DNA of 64,000 bases from UBA2883 sp964017965. GTDB lineage: Bacteria; Cyanobacteriota; Vampirovibrionia; Gastranaerophilales; Gastranaerophilaceae. The translations under genes and the position numbers were made by a program. The notes beneath the pieces are model-generated. The model saw only the letters and a program-made list of their open reading frames with translations, was not told the DNA's origin and made no database searches. How positions within the stretch are numbered: the stretch's first letter is position 1; each line of letters starts with the position of its first letter. Location of the stretch: positions 59,818-123,817 of the forward strand of contig CAXHNV010000005.1 in the NCBI GenBank assembly GCA_964017965.1, given 5' to 3'. Of the stretch, positions 36,119 through 44,573 are shown one piece after another.

Positions 36119-37513
36119 TTATTTAAGAATATAGTTCAAAAGCGCTCTTACACCGGCACCGGTTGAACCTTTGATGAATTCACCTTGAGGTTTATCAAGG
36201 TATGCAACGCCCGCAATGTCAATATGCGCCCATTTTACATCCTTTACAAACTCTCTTAAGAACAAGCCCGCAGTTGAAGCACCGCCCCAGCGGGAACCTG
36301 TGTTTTGCATATCTGCCACACTGCTTTTCAAGCTTTCTTTGTATTCTTCATACATTGGAAGTTCCCAGTATCTTTCGCCTTGTGATTTTGCAGATTCGAT
36401 AATGTTCTTAACAAGCTCATCATCGTTACCCACAATACCTGCTGCAACTGTTCCTAAAGCTACCATACAAGCACCCGTCAATGTCGCTAAATCAATAACT
36501 TCATCAACACCGAGTTCACTTGCATAACAAAGCGCGTCTGCTAAAGTCAATCTGCCTTCTGCGTCTGTGTTATCAACCTCAATAGTCTTGCCGTTCTTAG
36601 CGGTTAAGATATCGCCCGGTTTATAAGCAGAGCAGCCCGGCATATTTTCACACGCTGCAACTATACCGTGAACCTCAACATCAGGATTCAACTCTTTGAT
36701 AACACTCATAATACCTAATACACAAGCTGCACCTGACATATCATCCTTCATTGTCAACATTGATGCTGCAGGTTTGATATCCAATCCGCCGCTATCAAAA
36801 CAAATGCCTTTACCAATCAAAGCAATACGTTTTTTAGGGTTTGGACAAGAATATTTCATGTGGATAAACTTAGGCGCTTCAGAACTTCCCTTTGCTACAG
36901 CAAGGAATGCACCCATGCCCATTTCTTCACATTGTTCTTTGTCATAAACCTTAGTTTCAAGCCCGAAACCTTGAGCAAGCTCAGCCAGTTTAGTAGGTGT
37001 AGCATATTGAGCAGGCTCGTTTGCCAAATCTCTTGAGAACTTCATAGCCTTACAGATTTTTTCGTTCTTTTCAACAAGTTCTTTTGTAGCATCAACATAA
37101 ACCGTTTCAACGTGATTATCTTTCTTAGTTTTGTATTTGTCAAAAGCGTAATCAGCTATACAAACGCCGTATACAAACTGTTCTGAATAGTCAAAATCAA
37201 CACCGTCAAAAGCAAAAGCAACTGTTTTTGCTTCCATAACAACAGCTTTTTTCATAGCTTTCGCAACAGCAGTTCTCAATTTATCAGGGTTAAACTCTTC
37301 TTTCTTACCGAAACCTAAAGCAAGAATCTTTCTTGCAGGCTGTTTTTCATAAGTAGGTAAAAGGTAAGTTGTGCCTAATTTCCCTTCGAACTTATCCTGT
37401 TCAATAGCGTATTTATTAACTAAATCCTCTGATGTTTTCTCATTTTCAAACATATTTACAACAAGAATATCGCATGCCTGTTGTTTAACATCTTTGATTA
37501 ATTTAATTTCCAT
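36119..37513 (-). CDS. pepA: Leucyl aminopeptidase (M17)
   Basis: A cytosolic M17 metallo-aminopeptidase of 464 residues, which forms hexamers and removes N-terminal residues from peptides. The metal- and active-site regions are visible: ALIGKGICFDSGGLDIKP (about residues 229-246), MKDDMSGAA and NTDAEGRL (about 313-320). The N-terminal domain (1-150) is shorter and less conserved, as usual. Some members also bind DNA. It is monocistronic: terminator-like hairpin downstream, divergent from tyrA upstream. Shine-Dalgarno AAAGGAGAG precedes the ATG. Confidence 0.96.
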   Translation of the reverse strand: MEIKLIKDVKQQACDILVVNMFENEKTSEDLVNKYAIEQDKFEGKLGTTYLLPTYEKQPARKILALGFGKKEEFNPDKLRTAVAKAMKKAVVMEAKTVAFAFDGVDFDYSEQFVYGVCIADYAFDKYKTKKDNHVETVYVDATKELVEKNEKICKAMKFSRDLANEPAQYATPTKLAELAQGFGLETKVYDKEQCEEMGMGAFLAVAKGSSEAPKFIHMKYSCPNPKKRIALIGKGICFDSGGLDIKPAASMLTMKDDMSGAACVLGIMSVIKELNPDVEVHGIVAACENMPGCSAYKPGDILTAKNGKTIEVDNTDAEGRLTLADALCYASELGVDEVIDLATLTGACMVALGTVAAGIVGNDDELVKNIIESAKSQGERYWELPMYEEYKESLKSSVADMQNTGSRWGGASTAGLFLREFVKDVKWAHIDIAGVAYLDKPQGEFIKGSTGAGVRALLNYILK

Positions 37514-37573
37514 AAATCTCTCCTTTCTATTTTTAACTAAATTATATATAATAATAAAAACAGGAGCAATATT

Positions 37574-38350
37574 ATGAAGATTAGTGTCATAGGATTAGGA
37601 CTGATAGGCGGTTCCATTTTTAAAGATTTGAAAAAACTCGGTTACGATTGTATAGGTATATCGCAGTCTCAACAGGGTATAGAAGATGTTTATTCAGACT
37701 ACAGCTATATTTCAGACAGCGACATCGTTTTTGTCTGTAAAGAGATGAGCAAAACTGTAGAAACATTGAAAGCTATAGAACCGTACTTGAATAAAAAGAC
37801 TATAGTAACTGACGTTTGCAGCCTGAAAGGATTTCTAACAAACGAAAGTTACAGTTTCAACTTTATCCCTTCACATCCTATGGCGGGAACAGAGTTCAGC
37901 GGTTGGAACAGTGCTCAGGAAGGTCTGTTTGAGGGTGCAAAATGGGTTATAACACCGTTAAAAAAAGATTACCATGCCTGTGAACTGGAAGAAATTATTA
38001 CAAAGCTCGGGGCTGAGGTGGTTTATACAACGCCTGAAAAACACGACAGAGCCGTAGCGATGATATCACATACACCTATGGTTATGGCGCAAGCTCTGTT
38101 CAAGATGTGTGAAGGTAACGAGCTTGCGCTCAAACTCGCTTCAAGCGGGTTCAGAGATATGACAAGATTAGCACTCTCAAGTATTGATATGGCTAACGAT
38201 ATGGTTTCTATGAACTCTGAAAACATACAGGATTGTATTTTGAAGTTCTATTCAACAATGGGCGAATTGATAAAAGACTACAAAACACAAATCCCGCAAA
38301 TAAAAGCAGAACGCGAAAAAATGTACAAAGACGGCAAAAACGTTTTATAA
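37574..38350 (+). CDS. tyrA: Prephenate dehydrogenase
   Basis: Oxidises and decarboxylates prephenate toward tyrosine, using NAD(P)+. The 258-residue protein has the Rossmann GLGLIGGS motif at residues 7-14. The catalytic region SHPMAGTEFSGW (about 97-108) and the HDRAVAMISHTPMVMAQAL region (about 156-174) carry the catalytic histidines. It has no ACT or chorismate mutase domain, so it is a minimal TyrA. AGGAG lies at good spacing before the ATG. It is divergent from pepA. Confidence 0.93.
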   Translation: MKISVIGLGLIGGSIFKDLKKLGYDCIGISQSQQGIEDVYSDYSYISDSDIVFVCKEMSKTVETLKAIEPYLNKKTIVTDVCSLKGFLTNESYSFNFIPSHPMAGTEFSGWNSAQEGLFEGAKWVITPLKKDYHACELEEIITKLGAEVVYTTPEKHDRAVAMISHTPMVMAQALFKMCEGNELALKLASSGFRDMTRLALSSIDMANDMVSMNSENIQDCILKFYSTMGELIKDYKTQIPQIKAEREKMYKDGKNVL

Positions 38351-38397
38351 CAACCTGTCGGATTAAAAACTTTTTCGTTTTATATAATAATCAACCG

Positions 38398-38784
38398 ATG
38401 AGAAAATTTTTGGCGTTGATATTAGTATTATATTGTTCGCTGAGCTGTGCGTTTGGCTCAGTAATTTTGCCGATTAAAGATGTTTTTGACGGCAAAGATA
38501 TTTCGCTTCAAGGCTGCAAAATCCTCGATGAAATCATCCCGAAACTCGATAATAATACAATCTTAATCGAGGTGTTTTGTAACAACAAACTGGATTATGA
38601 CTACAACTGGGAGATTGCAAATATTTACGCATACAAAATCTCAAAATGTCTGATAGAAAAAGGTTACAATCAACATAAAATAAGACACATCGGCTACGGA
38701 ACACTTGATATGGAAGACCCTGAACATAAAAATATTATCAAAATCAGCATTCAAGAAATCGAAGATTTAAAATTCCCTAACTAA
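38398..38784 (+). CDS. Small secreted OmpA-like protein
   Basis: A 128-residue protein with a signal peptide (residues 1-20, ending CAFGS). A diverged OmpA/MotB-like peptidoglycan-binding fold follows: ILIEVFCNN in place of the usual GHTD segment, then NWEIANIYAYKISKCLIEKGYNQHKIRHIGYG, then NIIKISI. The key GHTD and NRR residues are largely lost, so peptidoglycan binding is uncertain. The frame extends far upstream over the tyrA end. The ATG at 38398 is chosen because it begins the signal peptide and lies nine bases after a TATAAT box (38383-38388). Confidence 0.65.
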   Translation: MRKFLALILVLYCSLSCAFGSVILPIKDVFDGKDISLQGCKILDEIIPKLDNNTILIEVFCNNKLDYDYNWEIANIYAYKISKCLIEKGYNQHKIRHIGYGTLDMEDPEHKNIIKISIQEIEDLKFPN

Positions 38785-38823
38785 CCAATACAAAAGTTTT
38801 TATGAATTTGTATTATAAGTATT

Positions 38824-39630
38824 ATGAAAAAATACATTGCAATTTTATTATTAATACCGATATTTTTCTTATATAAAAGTATAAATTCTACTTATATAAC
38901 AGCTATGTTCAAGGATTTACGTCCGTTTCACGGCAATATCCCTGTCTATTATAAAGGTATAAAAATCGGCAAAGCAAGAGATATTCGACACTCAAACGAT
39001 TATCAACATACTCTTTTGAGAATACAGCTCTATGGCAGAAAACATAAGCTTCCGGCAAATACAAAGGTTTATCTTAAAAAAGAGATTCGCGGCAAAAGAC
39101 AATATGATTACCTTGAACTCATAATGCCGGATGTACCGTCAAATACTTTTATAAAAAACGGTTCTTGGATTGAGGGCAAATGCGCTGTTGATATAGAACA
39201 ATTCCTAAGAAATCAGGAGCCCGATGACATAGAAAACTTACGCGCAAATATTGTTCAAGCCTCAGAAAACTTGAATAATACGTTAGAAAGTGTAGCGGGA
39301 CTCTTTGGTATGGGACAGGATATTCTGGCAGAAAACAGACCTACTATAAAAAAATCCGTAAATAATATGGAATCTACAACAAAGAAAATCAATAACATAA
39401 TCTCTGAAGAACAGTTATCAGCTACGTTTTCAAATATACAAAATACAACCGCAAGAACTTATAGCATTACAGAAAACATTTCTGACACCGGTATGTTAGG
39501 TGTGAACAGTATTATCACAAAAACAAACTGCATACTTGATGATACAAATTGCATAACAAAAGGTGTAAGAAAAACTATGTCAAAACCTTTTGGGACTTTG
39601 AGATTGATGTTTGGCAAAGTGGTTGATTGA
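38824..39630 (+). CDS. MCE (MlaD-type) lipid-transport protein
   Basis: A 268-residue protein with an N-terminal membrane helix (about residues 3-17) and one MCE domain (about 30-105): F.DLRPFHGNIPVYYKGIKIGKA with later YDYLELIMP. A C-terminal helical region of about 130 residues follows. MCE proteins form hexameric rings that carry phospholipids between membranes with an ABC transporter. No MlaE or MlaF gene is nearby, so it may work alone or with partners elsewhere. It sits near the AsmA-like and OmpA-like envelope genes. A TATTAT box lies seven bases before the ATG. Confidence 0.85.
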   Translation: MKKYIAILLLIPIFFLYKSINSTYITAMFKDLRPFHGNIPVYYKGIKIGKARDIRHSNDYQHTLLRIQLYGRKHKLPANTKVYLKKEIRGKRQYDYLELIMPDVPSNTFIKNGSWIEGKCAVDIEQFLRNQEPDDIENLRANIVQASENLNNTLESVAGLFGMGQDILAENRPTIKKSVNNMESTTKKINNIISEEQLSATFSNIQNTTARTYSITENISDTGMLGVNSIITKTNCILDDTNCITKGVRKTMSKPFGTLRLMFGKVVD

Positions 39631-39676
39631 TACTTTTGTTTTTGGTATTATTTTAAAGCAAATACTAAAAAGGGAG

Positions 39677-41464
39677 ATGAAAAAATTGAAAACAGCAATC
39701 AAATCACATAATTGCGGACAAATTACTGCAAAAAACATTAATGAAGAAATCACACTTTCAGGCTGGGTATCAACAGTAAGAGACCTTGGCGGAATCATTT
39801 TCGTTGAATTAAGAGATAGAACAGGGTTCTTTCAACTAGTAGCAGACCCTCAAATCAACTCTGATATTCACGCAGTATTTTCAAAACTTAAAACAGAATC
39901 AGTTATTACCGTAAAAGGTAAAGTAACTCAAAGACCTGAAGAAACTTATAACGACAAGCTTCCTACAGGTGAAGTTGAAACATATCCGACTTATGTGAAC
40001 GTATTGTCTGAAGCAAAAACATTACCTTTCGTTCTTGATGACGAAAACGTTTCAGAAGATATCAGATTAAAATATCGTTATCTTGATTTGAGACGTGAAG
40101 GCATGTTGCATAATATGACTTTGAGACACAAGATTGTAACAGCTGTTAGAAACTACTTGAACGGTCAAGACTTCTTGGAAGTTGAAACACCTATCCTTAT
40201 CAAAACAACACCTGAAGGAGCAAGAGATTACCTTGTACCGTCAAGAGTCCAGGAAGGTAAGTTCTACGCGCTTCCTCAATCTCCACAAATCTTTAAACAG
40301 TTGTTAATGGTTGGCGGTATCGAAAGATATTACCAGATTGCTAAATGTTTCCGTGACGAAGACTTGAGAGCAGACAGACAACCTGAATTCACTCAAATTG
40401 ATATGGAGATGTCGTTTGTTGATCAAGACAATGTTATTGAAATGACAGAAGGCTTGATTCAAGCAGCGTTCAAAGAAGCTGGTATTGATGTTAAACCTCC
40501 GTTCAAGAGAATCACTTGGCAAGAAGCTATGGATAAATACGGTTCTGATAAACCTGATACAAGATTTGGTCTTGAGTTATTTGACATTGGCGATATTATT
40601 ATGGAATCTAACTTTGATATCGTTAAGAACACATTGAAAGCAGGCGGAATTGTTCGCGGTATCAGAATTGAAGGCGGTGCAAGCTATTCAAGAAAAGATA
40701 TCGACGATATTACAAAACTTGCTGTATCATTCGGTGCTAAGGCTCTTGCTAATATCATCTACTTAGAAGACGGAACAGCAAAATCACCTGTACTTAAGTT
40801 CGTAACAGAAGAACAGGCAAAAGCTATTCAAGATAGAGCAGGCGCTAAAGCCGGCGATATTATATTCTTCGTAGCTGATAAGCCAAAAGCTGTATACGAT
40901 ATTATGGGCAGATTAAGATTACACTTCGGTAAGAAACTTAACTTAATCAATGAAGACGACAACGCTTTATTGTGGGTTGTGGACTTCCCTATGTTTGAAT
41001 ACTCTGAAGAAGAAGGAAGATTCATGGCAATGCACCACCCATTCACATCACCTAACCTTGAAGATTTAGATAAGCTTGATAGCGGTGATTTGGGTAACGT
41101 AAACTCTATCGCTTACGATATTGTTTATAACGGAACAGAGTTAGGCGGCGGCAGCGTTAGAATCCACTCTTCAGAAGTTCAAAAGAAAATCTTTAAAGCA
41201 TTGGGATTGTCTGATGAAGAAGCTCAAGAGAAGTTCGGCTTTATGGTTAATGCGTTCCAATACGGAACACCTCCTCATGCCGGTCTTGCTATAGGTTTGG
41301 ACAGATTGGTTGCATTGCTTTGCAGAACTGATTCTATCAGAGACGTTATTGCGTTTCCTAAGAATTCAGGTGCTAAGTGCTTAATGACAGACGCTCCTGC
41401 AGAGGCTTCTTTGCAACAGCTAAGAGAGTTACACTTAAAAAGCACTGTAAAACCTCAGAAATAA
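39677..41464 (+). CDS. aspS: Aspartyl-tRNA synthetase
   Basis: A class II synthetase of about 595 residues. It has an N-terminal OB fold (ITLSGWVSTVRDLGGIIFVELRDR), the class II motif 2 FRDEDLRADRQPEFTQ, a bacterial insert domain, and motif 3 GLAIGLDRLVALL near the C-terminus. The frame extends 22 codons upstream over the previous gene, which is not used. Two starts compete: ATG at 39677, directly after GGGAG, and TTG at 39686, nine bases after it. The TTG has better spacing. Archaeal/bacterial AspRS may also charge tRNA-Asn; no clear evidence either way. A terminator follows. Confidence 0.96.
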   Translation: MKKLKTAIKSHNCGQITAKNINEEITLSGWVSTVRDLGGIIFVELRDRTGFFQLVADPQINSDIHAVFSKLKTESVITVKGKVTQRPEETYNDKLPTGEVETYPTYVNVLSEAKTLPFVLDDENVSEDIRLKYRYLDLRREGMLHNMTLRHKIVTAVRNYLNGQDFLEVETPILIKTTPEGARDYLVPSRVQEGKFYALPQSPQIFKQLLMVGGIERYYQIAKCFRDEDLRADRQPEFTQIDMEMSFVDQDNVIEMTEGLIQAAFKEAGIDVKPPFKRITWQEAMDKYGSDKPDTRFGLELFDIGDIIMESNFDIVKNTLKAGGIVRGIRIEGGASYSRKDIDDITKLAVSFGAKALANIIYLEDGTAKSPVLKFVTEEQAKAIQDRAGAKAGDIIFFVADKPKAVYDIMGRLRLHFGKKLNLINEDDNALLWVVDFPMFEYSEEEGRFMAMHHPFTSPNLEDLDKLDSGDLGNVNSIAYDIVYNGTELGGGSVRIHSSEVQKKIFKALGLSDEEAQEKFGFMVNAFQYGTPPHAGLAIGLDRLVALLCRTDSIRDVIAFPKNSGAKCLMTDAPAEASLQQLRELHLKSTVKPQK

Positions 41465-41487
41465 TAACAAAAACAATATAACTAAAA

Positions 41488-41520
41488 ATAAAGCGGGAAT
41501 AATTATTCCCGCTTTTAAAA
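41488..41520 (+). terminator. Rho-independent terminator after aspS
   Basis: AAGCGGGAATAA and TTATTCCCGCTT form a 12-bp stem with almost no loop, followed by TTTT, about 30 bases after the aspS stop. Confidence 0.85.
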
Positions 41521-41586
41521 TGGAGTTTAACTAACACTAACTTATTTTCCCGATTCTCTCTAAAAAGTTTAAGATAATGATGATTA

Positions 41587-42423
41587 CTACGAACTTACAA
41601 GTCTCATTGCTTCTTCAAGCAATTCTTTGTTAGACTTAATCAATGCGTTTACAAGTTCCATTTGCATTTTTGCCTGTTGATAGTTACTCATATTACCTTT
41701 AAAATCAGTATTTGATTGTTCTAATAAACCGGAACGAATTTGACCGGTACCGATAACAGGTTTACCTGATTCTTCGGTTTCAACAAAGTTGCCTTCGCTT
41801 ATTTCGTAAAGTCCGTAGTTGTTATGGAAGTTTGCTGCCGCAATCTTGTACAACGGAACTGAACGTTTACCGCCGTCAGCTTTACCGAAGATTGTACCGT
41901 CTTCTTTGATTTCATACTCATCGTATTTGCCCATGAATTTCCCGTTATTAGGGTCAATCCACATTTTGATATTGGTAGTTGGAATACTTAGGGCGCCGCC
42001 TTTTAGCGCTGTTTCTTGGTATAAATCGGCACTGATATTTTTTGTGCCCGCCATGATTTCGCCGTTATCGTTCAGGATATAACCTTGAACAGCGTCACCG
42101 TTTTTAGCTCTATATACACCTTCTGCGTCGAAAGTAAATTCACCGCGTCTTGTATAAATAATCTTACCTTGTTCGTTACGTGTAATGAAGAATCCGTTAC
42201 CTTCATAGAACACGTTTTCGTTAGAGGTACCCGGAGCAGATTTACCTTGACCCTGGTTTTTCATAGGGTTATCAACGATTGCTCCGCCTAAAAATGTTTC
42301 AAATGTAACCTTGTTTTCTCTGAAACCCGGGGTATACATATTGGTCATGTTTTCTGCCAGCGCACTCATCCAGTGGTTCGTCGCTCTTTGGCAATTTAGT
42401 GCAGTTGTGTACGAATCATACAT
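41587..42423 (-). CDS. Flagellar hook/basal-body rod-family protein
   Basis: A 278-residue protein of the FlgE/FlgF/FlgG family. The N-terminal rod motif (ALAENMTNMYTPGFRENKVTF, about residues 20-40) and the C-terminal motif (GLLEQSNTDFKGNMSNYQQAKMQMELVNALIKSN) are both intact, as are internal GNGFFITRNEQGKIIYTRRGEF and the DNGE strand. Which of the rod or hook proteins it is cannot be fixed. The gene follows the FliK-like gene by 17 bases with AAGGAGAG before its ATG, so it shares that operon and its sigma-28-like promoter. Confidence 0.92.
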   Translation of the reverse strand: MYDSYTTALNCQRATNHWMSALAENMTNMYTPGFRENKVTFETFLGGAIVDNPMKNQGQGKSAPGTSNENVFYEGNGFFITRNEQGKIIYTRRGEFTFDAEGVYRAKNGDAVQGYILNDNGEIMAGTKNISADLYQETALKGGALSIPTTNIKMWIDPNNGKFMGKYDEYEIKEDGTIFGKADGGKRSVPLYKIAAANFHNNYGLYEISEGNFVETEESGKPVIGTGQIRSGLLEQSNTDFKGNMSNYQQAKMQMELVNALIKSNKELLEEAMRLVSS

Positions 42424-42440
42424 TTGATTCTCTCCTTATT

Positions 42441-43607
42441 TTATTGTTTCATTTCTTTTAAACTAATTTCATCATATTTTACATTCAACTCTTCGAACTT
42501 CTCTCTGAGGATATGTAAGTTTTCTTTGATGTGTAATGCTAAGTTTTCGTCAGTAGTTTGGAGTTCAACGTTTAATTGCCCGTCCTTACTTATTCTTATA
42601 ATGACAGAAATGTCATTGTCAAAATCTATTCTGAAAACTTTGTTATTTATTATTGAATCGCGCAATAGCGCAAGGAATTTTCTTGAAAGATTATCAAGCT
42701 CATCATTGTTTTCATCGGTAAAGCAAGCAGAATCCTGAACACCTCTTCTGAGCATGCCGATAATACAATCAACATCAGACTTGTTAAGCTCTGATAAATC
42801 AATCTTGTTATGGGTTGAAACAGTCATTGTCTGGGTCATTAGAGCGCTTATTATAGATTCTGTTTTAAGTTTGCTGTCGGTTTTTGTTATATGAACCTGA
42901 TTATTTAGTGCAACAACTTCGTTGAGGAACATCATGTCTTCTTCTGTTGTTTTGTAGTCTTCATCACTCAGGCGGTTGTTAGCCATATTACGACGAGCCA
43001 TTTCTAAGTTTTCTTCTTCTGTTGAAAGGATTGCTTCATCTTCTGCAAGCTCTTCTTCTGTTTCGTGAAGCACCTGTGAATTATCTTTGTTATCTTCATA
43101 GTCTTTAAGATGTTTTTCCAAATCCAGAGATGATTGAACATCAGTTTCAAGTTCAGATGATTCTGATTCTTTGTTTGCCATAAGCTTTGAGATAACGCTT
43201 GTTATATCTTCCGGTTCATCAACTTCGTTTGAGCCTGAACCGACAGTATTTTCGAGTTCTTTTTTACTTTTGGTTATGTTAATAGAATTCATATTGATTT
43301 TATTAGACATATCCATAAGTTTAAGAAGACGTGTTTTGTCTTCTTGCCCAGCGGGAACAAGTTTTTGGTGTTCTGTTGGGTTAGGCTGTTTTTTAATCAT
43401 GGCACGGTTTTCTTCATCGGTTGATAAGATAGACTCGTCTTCGGCAAGTTCTTGAGCCGTTTCACGAAGCCCGCCGCCTGCAGCCTCTTCCTTATCCATA
43501 AGGTCAGAGAACGCTTCACCATCGAAATTGAAGTTTTGCGAATCCATTTTCGGCTTGAAGGTTTCCTCTTTTATTGGGGTGTATGAGTTTACTCCGTTTG
43601 AATACAT
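42441..43607 (-). CDS. FliK-like flagellar hook-length protein
   Basis: A 388-residue, strongly acidic protein. Most of it (about residues 1-250) is low-complexity and Glu/Asp/Ser-rich with repeated (L/A)AEDE(S/A)ILSTEEENR blocks. The last ~100 residues (IDFDNDISVIIRISKDGQLNVELQTT... ILREKFEELNVKYDEISL) match the FliK/Flg_hook C-terminal domain, which controls hook length and export specificity. The long disordered front fits the FliK ruler. The acidic repeat (positions ~50-60 and ~200-210) is a duplication. It is expressed from a sigma-28-type promoter. Confidence 0.8.
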   Translation of the reverse strand: MYSNGVNSYTPIKEETFKPKMDSQNFNFDGEAFSDLMDKEEAAGGGLRETAQELAEDESILSTDEENRAMIKKQPNPTEHQKLVPAGQEDKTRLLKLMDMSNKINMNSINITKSKKELENTVGSGSNEVDEPEDITSVISKLMANKESESSELETDVQSSLDLEKHLKDYEDNKDNSQVLHETEEELAEDEAILSTEEENLEMARRNMANNRLSDEDYKTTEEDMMFLNEVVALNNQVHITKTDSKLKTESIISALMTQTMTVSTHNKIDLSELNKSDVDCIIGMLRRGVQDSACFTDENNDELDNLSRKFLALLRDSIINNKVFRIDFDNDISVIIRISKDGQLNVELQTTDENLALHIKENLHILREKFEELNVKYDEISLKEMKQ

Positions 43608-43627
43608 AGTAATTCCTTATGGTATAT

Positions 43628-43654
43628 TTTTCGGCAAAACCGCGAATTTCTTTA
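43628..43654 (-). promoter_or_regulatory. Sigma-28 (FliA) type promoter of the fliK-like operon
   Basis: On the minus strand TAAAGAAA, exactly 11 bases, then GCCGAAAA. The flagellar sigma-28 consensus is TAAAGTTT-N11-GCCGATAA; five of eight and seven of eight positions agree. The ATG at 43607 lies about 20 bases below the -10 element, with AAGGA before it. Confidence 0.75.
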
Positions 43655-43926
43655 GAGATGAGATGATAATTCATCTTTTTAGAGTACTTTATGTTTTTAA
43701 TGATTTTGTAATAGATTTCAACAATGTGATATACAAGGTATATACTATGTTTCAGACTGTAACAAAGTCGGTTTAAAAAATCAATTTTGTGGGGAAGTGA
43801 AACTTTATATAAGTACGGGAATTAAAATTTAATAAAACTAATCGGGGAATAAGTTAGATCTATAAAATAGACTAAGAAAACAAATTCTTTTTATACTCTC
43901 TCTTAATATCCTCGTGTTTATTTAAT

Positions 43927-43959
43927 GTTGCAGTACAAGTTATTGCAACCTTTTTTTTT
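43927..43959 (+). terminator. Orphan rho-independent terminator
   Basis: GTTGCA (43927-43932) and TGCAAC (43944-43949) form a stem followed by nine T (43951-43959). No plus-strand gene lies upstream; the neighbouring gene is on the minus strand. It marks the end of some plus-strand transcript, or insulates the tRNA. Confidence 0.6.
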
Positions 43960-43991
43960 GTATATGTTTTTGTTAAACTGATAAAAAATAT

Positions 43992-44067
43992 GCGCTTGTA
44001 GCTCAGTAGGATAGAGCGGTGGTTTCCTAAACCATGTCCGTCGTGGGTTCGACTCCCACCTTGCGCA
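43992..44067 (+). tRNA. tRNA-Arg (anticodon CCT)
   Basis: A 76-base tRNA without an encoded CCA. The anticodon loop TTCCTAA gives anticodon CCT at 44026-44028 (codon AGG). D-stem GCTC/GAGC and T-stem GTGGG/CCCAC are perfect. The acceptor stem GCGCTTG/CTTGCGC has two adjacent U-U mismatches (positions 5-68 and 6-67), and the first anticodon-stem pair is G-U. A T-rich run follows directly. Confidence 0.9.
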
Positions 44068-44358
44068 TATTTTTTATTATAAAATTTCTAAAACATAATA
44101 AAAAGTGCGATTAAAATAACCGCACGCATTCAATCAACAACTAAATCATATAATCTTTTTTATATTTATATTTCAGTCCTAAACACTAAACTCTCTCAAA
44201 AAATGAAATATTAAATATATATACTATTATCCATATTTTTAGGTTTTTGGCAATAGCGGTATATACATTTTTAACAAAAGTTTACATTTGTAGAAAAAGG
44301 CAATTTTTACACAGAAAAATACTTTCTATAAGTATAGTAGTGTGATAGGAGTCTAATT

Positions 44359-44502
44359 ATGTTTAGCAAGGAATTTATGACGTTTTTGGTTAAGTACGGT
44401 GAAGAAGAAAACACCTGCAAAAAAGAAACAACACGCGAAATCGAGTTTAAAGACAACCATTTTGCAAAACTAGCTTATGTTACTGTCACAGTAAGAAAAT
44501 AA
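44359..44502 (+). CDS. Small unknown protein, 47 residues
   Basis: A 47-codon gene between tRNA-Arg and the SLH gene. It has a good Shine-Dalgarno (AGGAG at 44347-44351, seven bases before the ATG) and TATA-like sequence upstream (near 44330-44340). The product is charged, MFSKEFMTFLVKYGEEE..., with a C-terminal beta-like AKLAYVTVTVRK. No signal peptide or membrane helix and no family recognised. The 290 bases upstream (44068-44358) are AT-rich with nothing else clear. Confidence 0.55.
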   Translation: MFSKEFMTFLVKYGEEENTCKKETTREIEFKDNHFAKLAYVTVTVRK

Positions 44503-44573
44503 TTGTAAACTTATATTATATTTTTGTCATGGTCGCTAAATGAATATAAAATAATAGTATATTGGAGAGCGAA

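Larger units (their letters stand above)
43608..43991. other. 384-base gap between fliK-like gene and tRNA-Arg
   Basis: This stretch holds the sigma-28 promoter at 43628-43654, AT-rich sequence with two short similar motifs (CGGGAAT near 43816 and CGGGGAAT near 43843), and an orphan plus-strand terminator at 43927-43959. No convincing protein-coding frame was found. A small plus-strand RNA ending at the terminator is possible, with TATAAG at 43807-43812 as a weak -10 candidate. Confidence 0.5.

Noticed and set aside
38233..38397. Upstream extension of the OmpA-like frame
   Set aside because: It overlaps the coding end of tyrA. The signal peptide starts at 38398.
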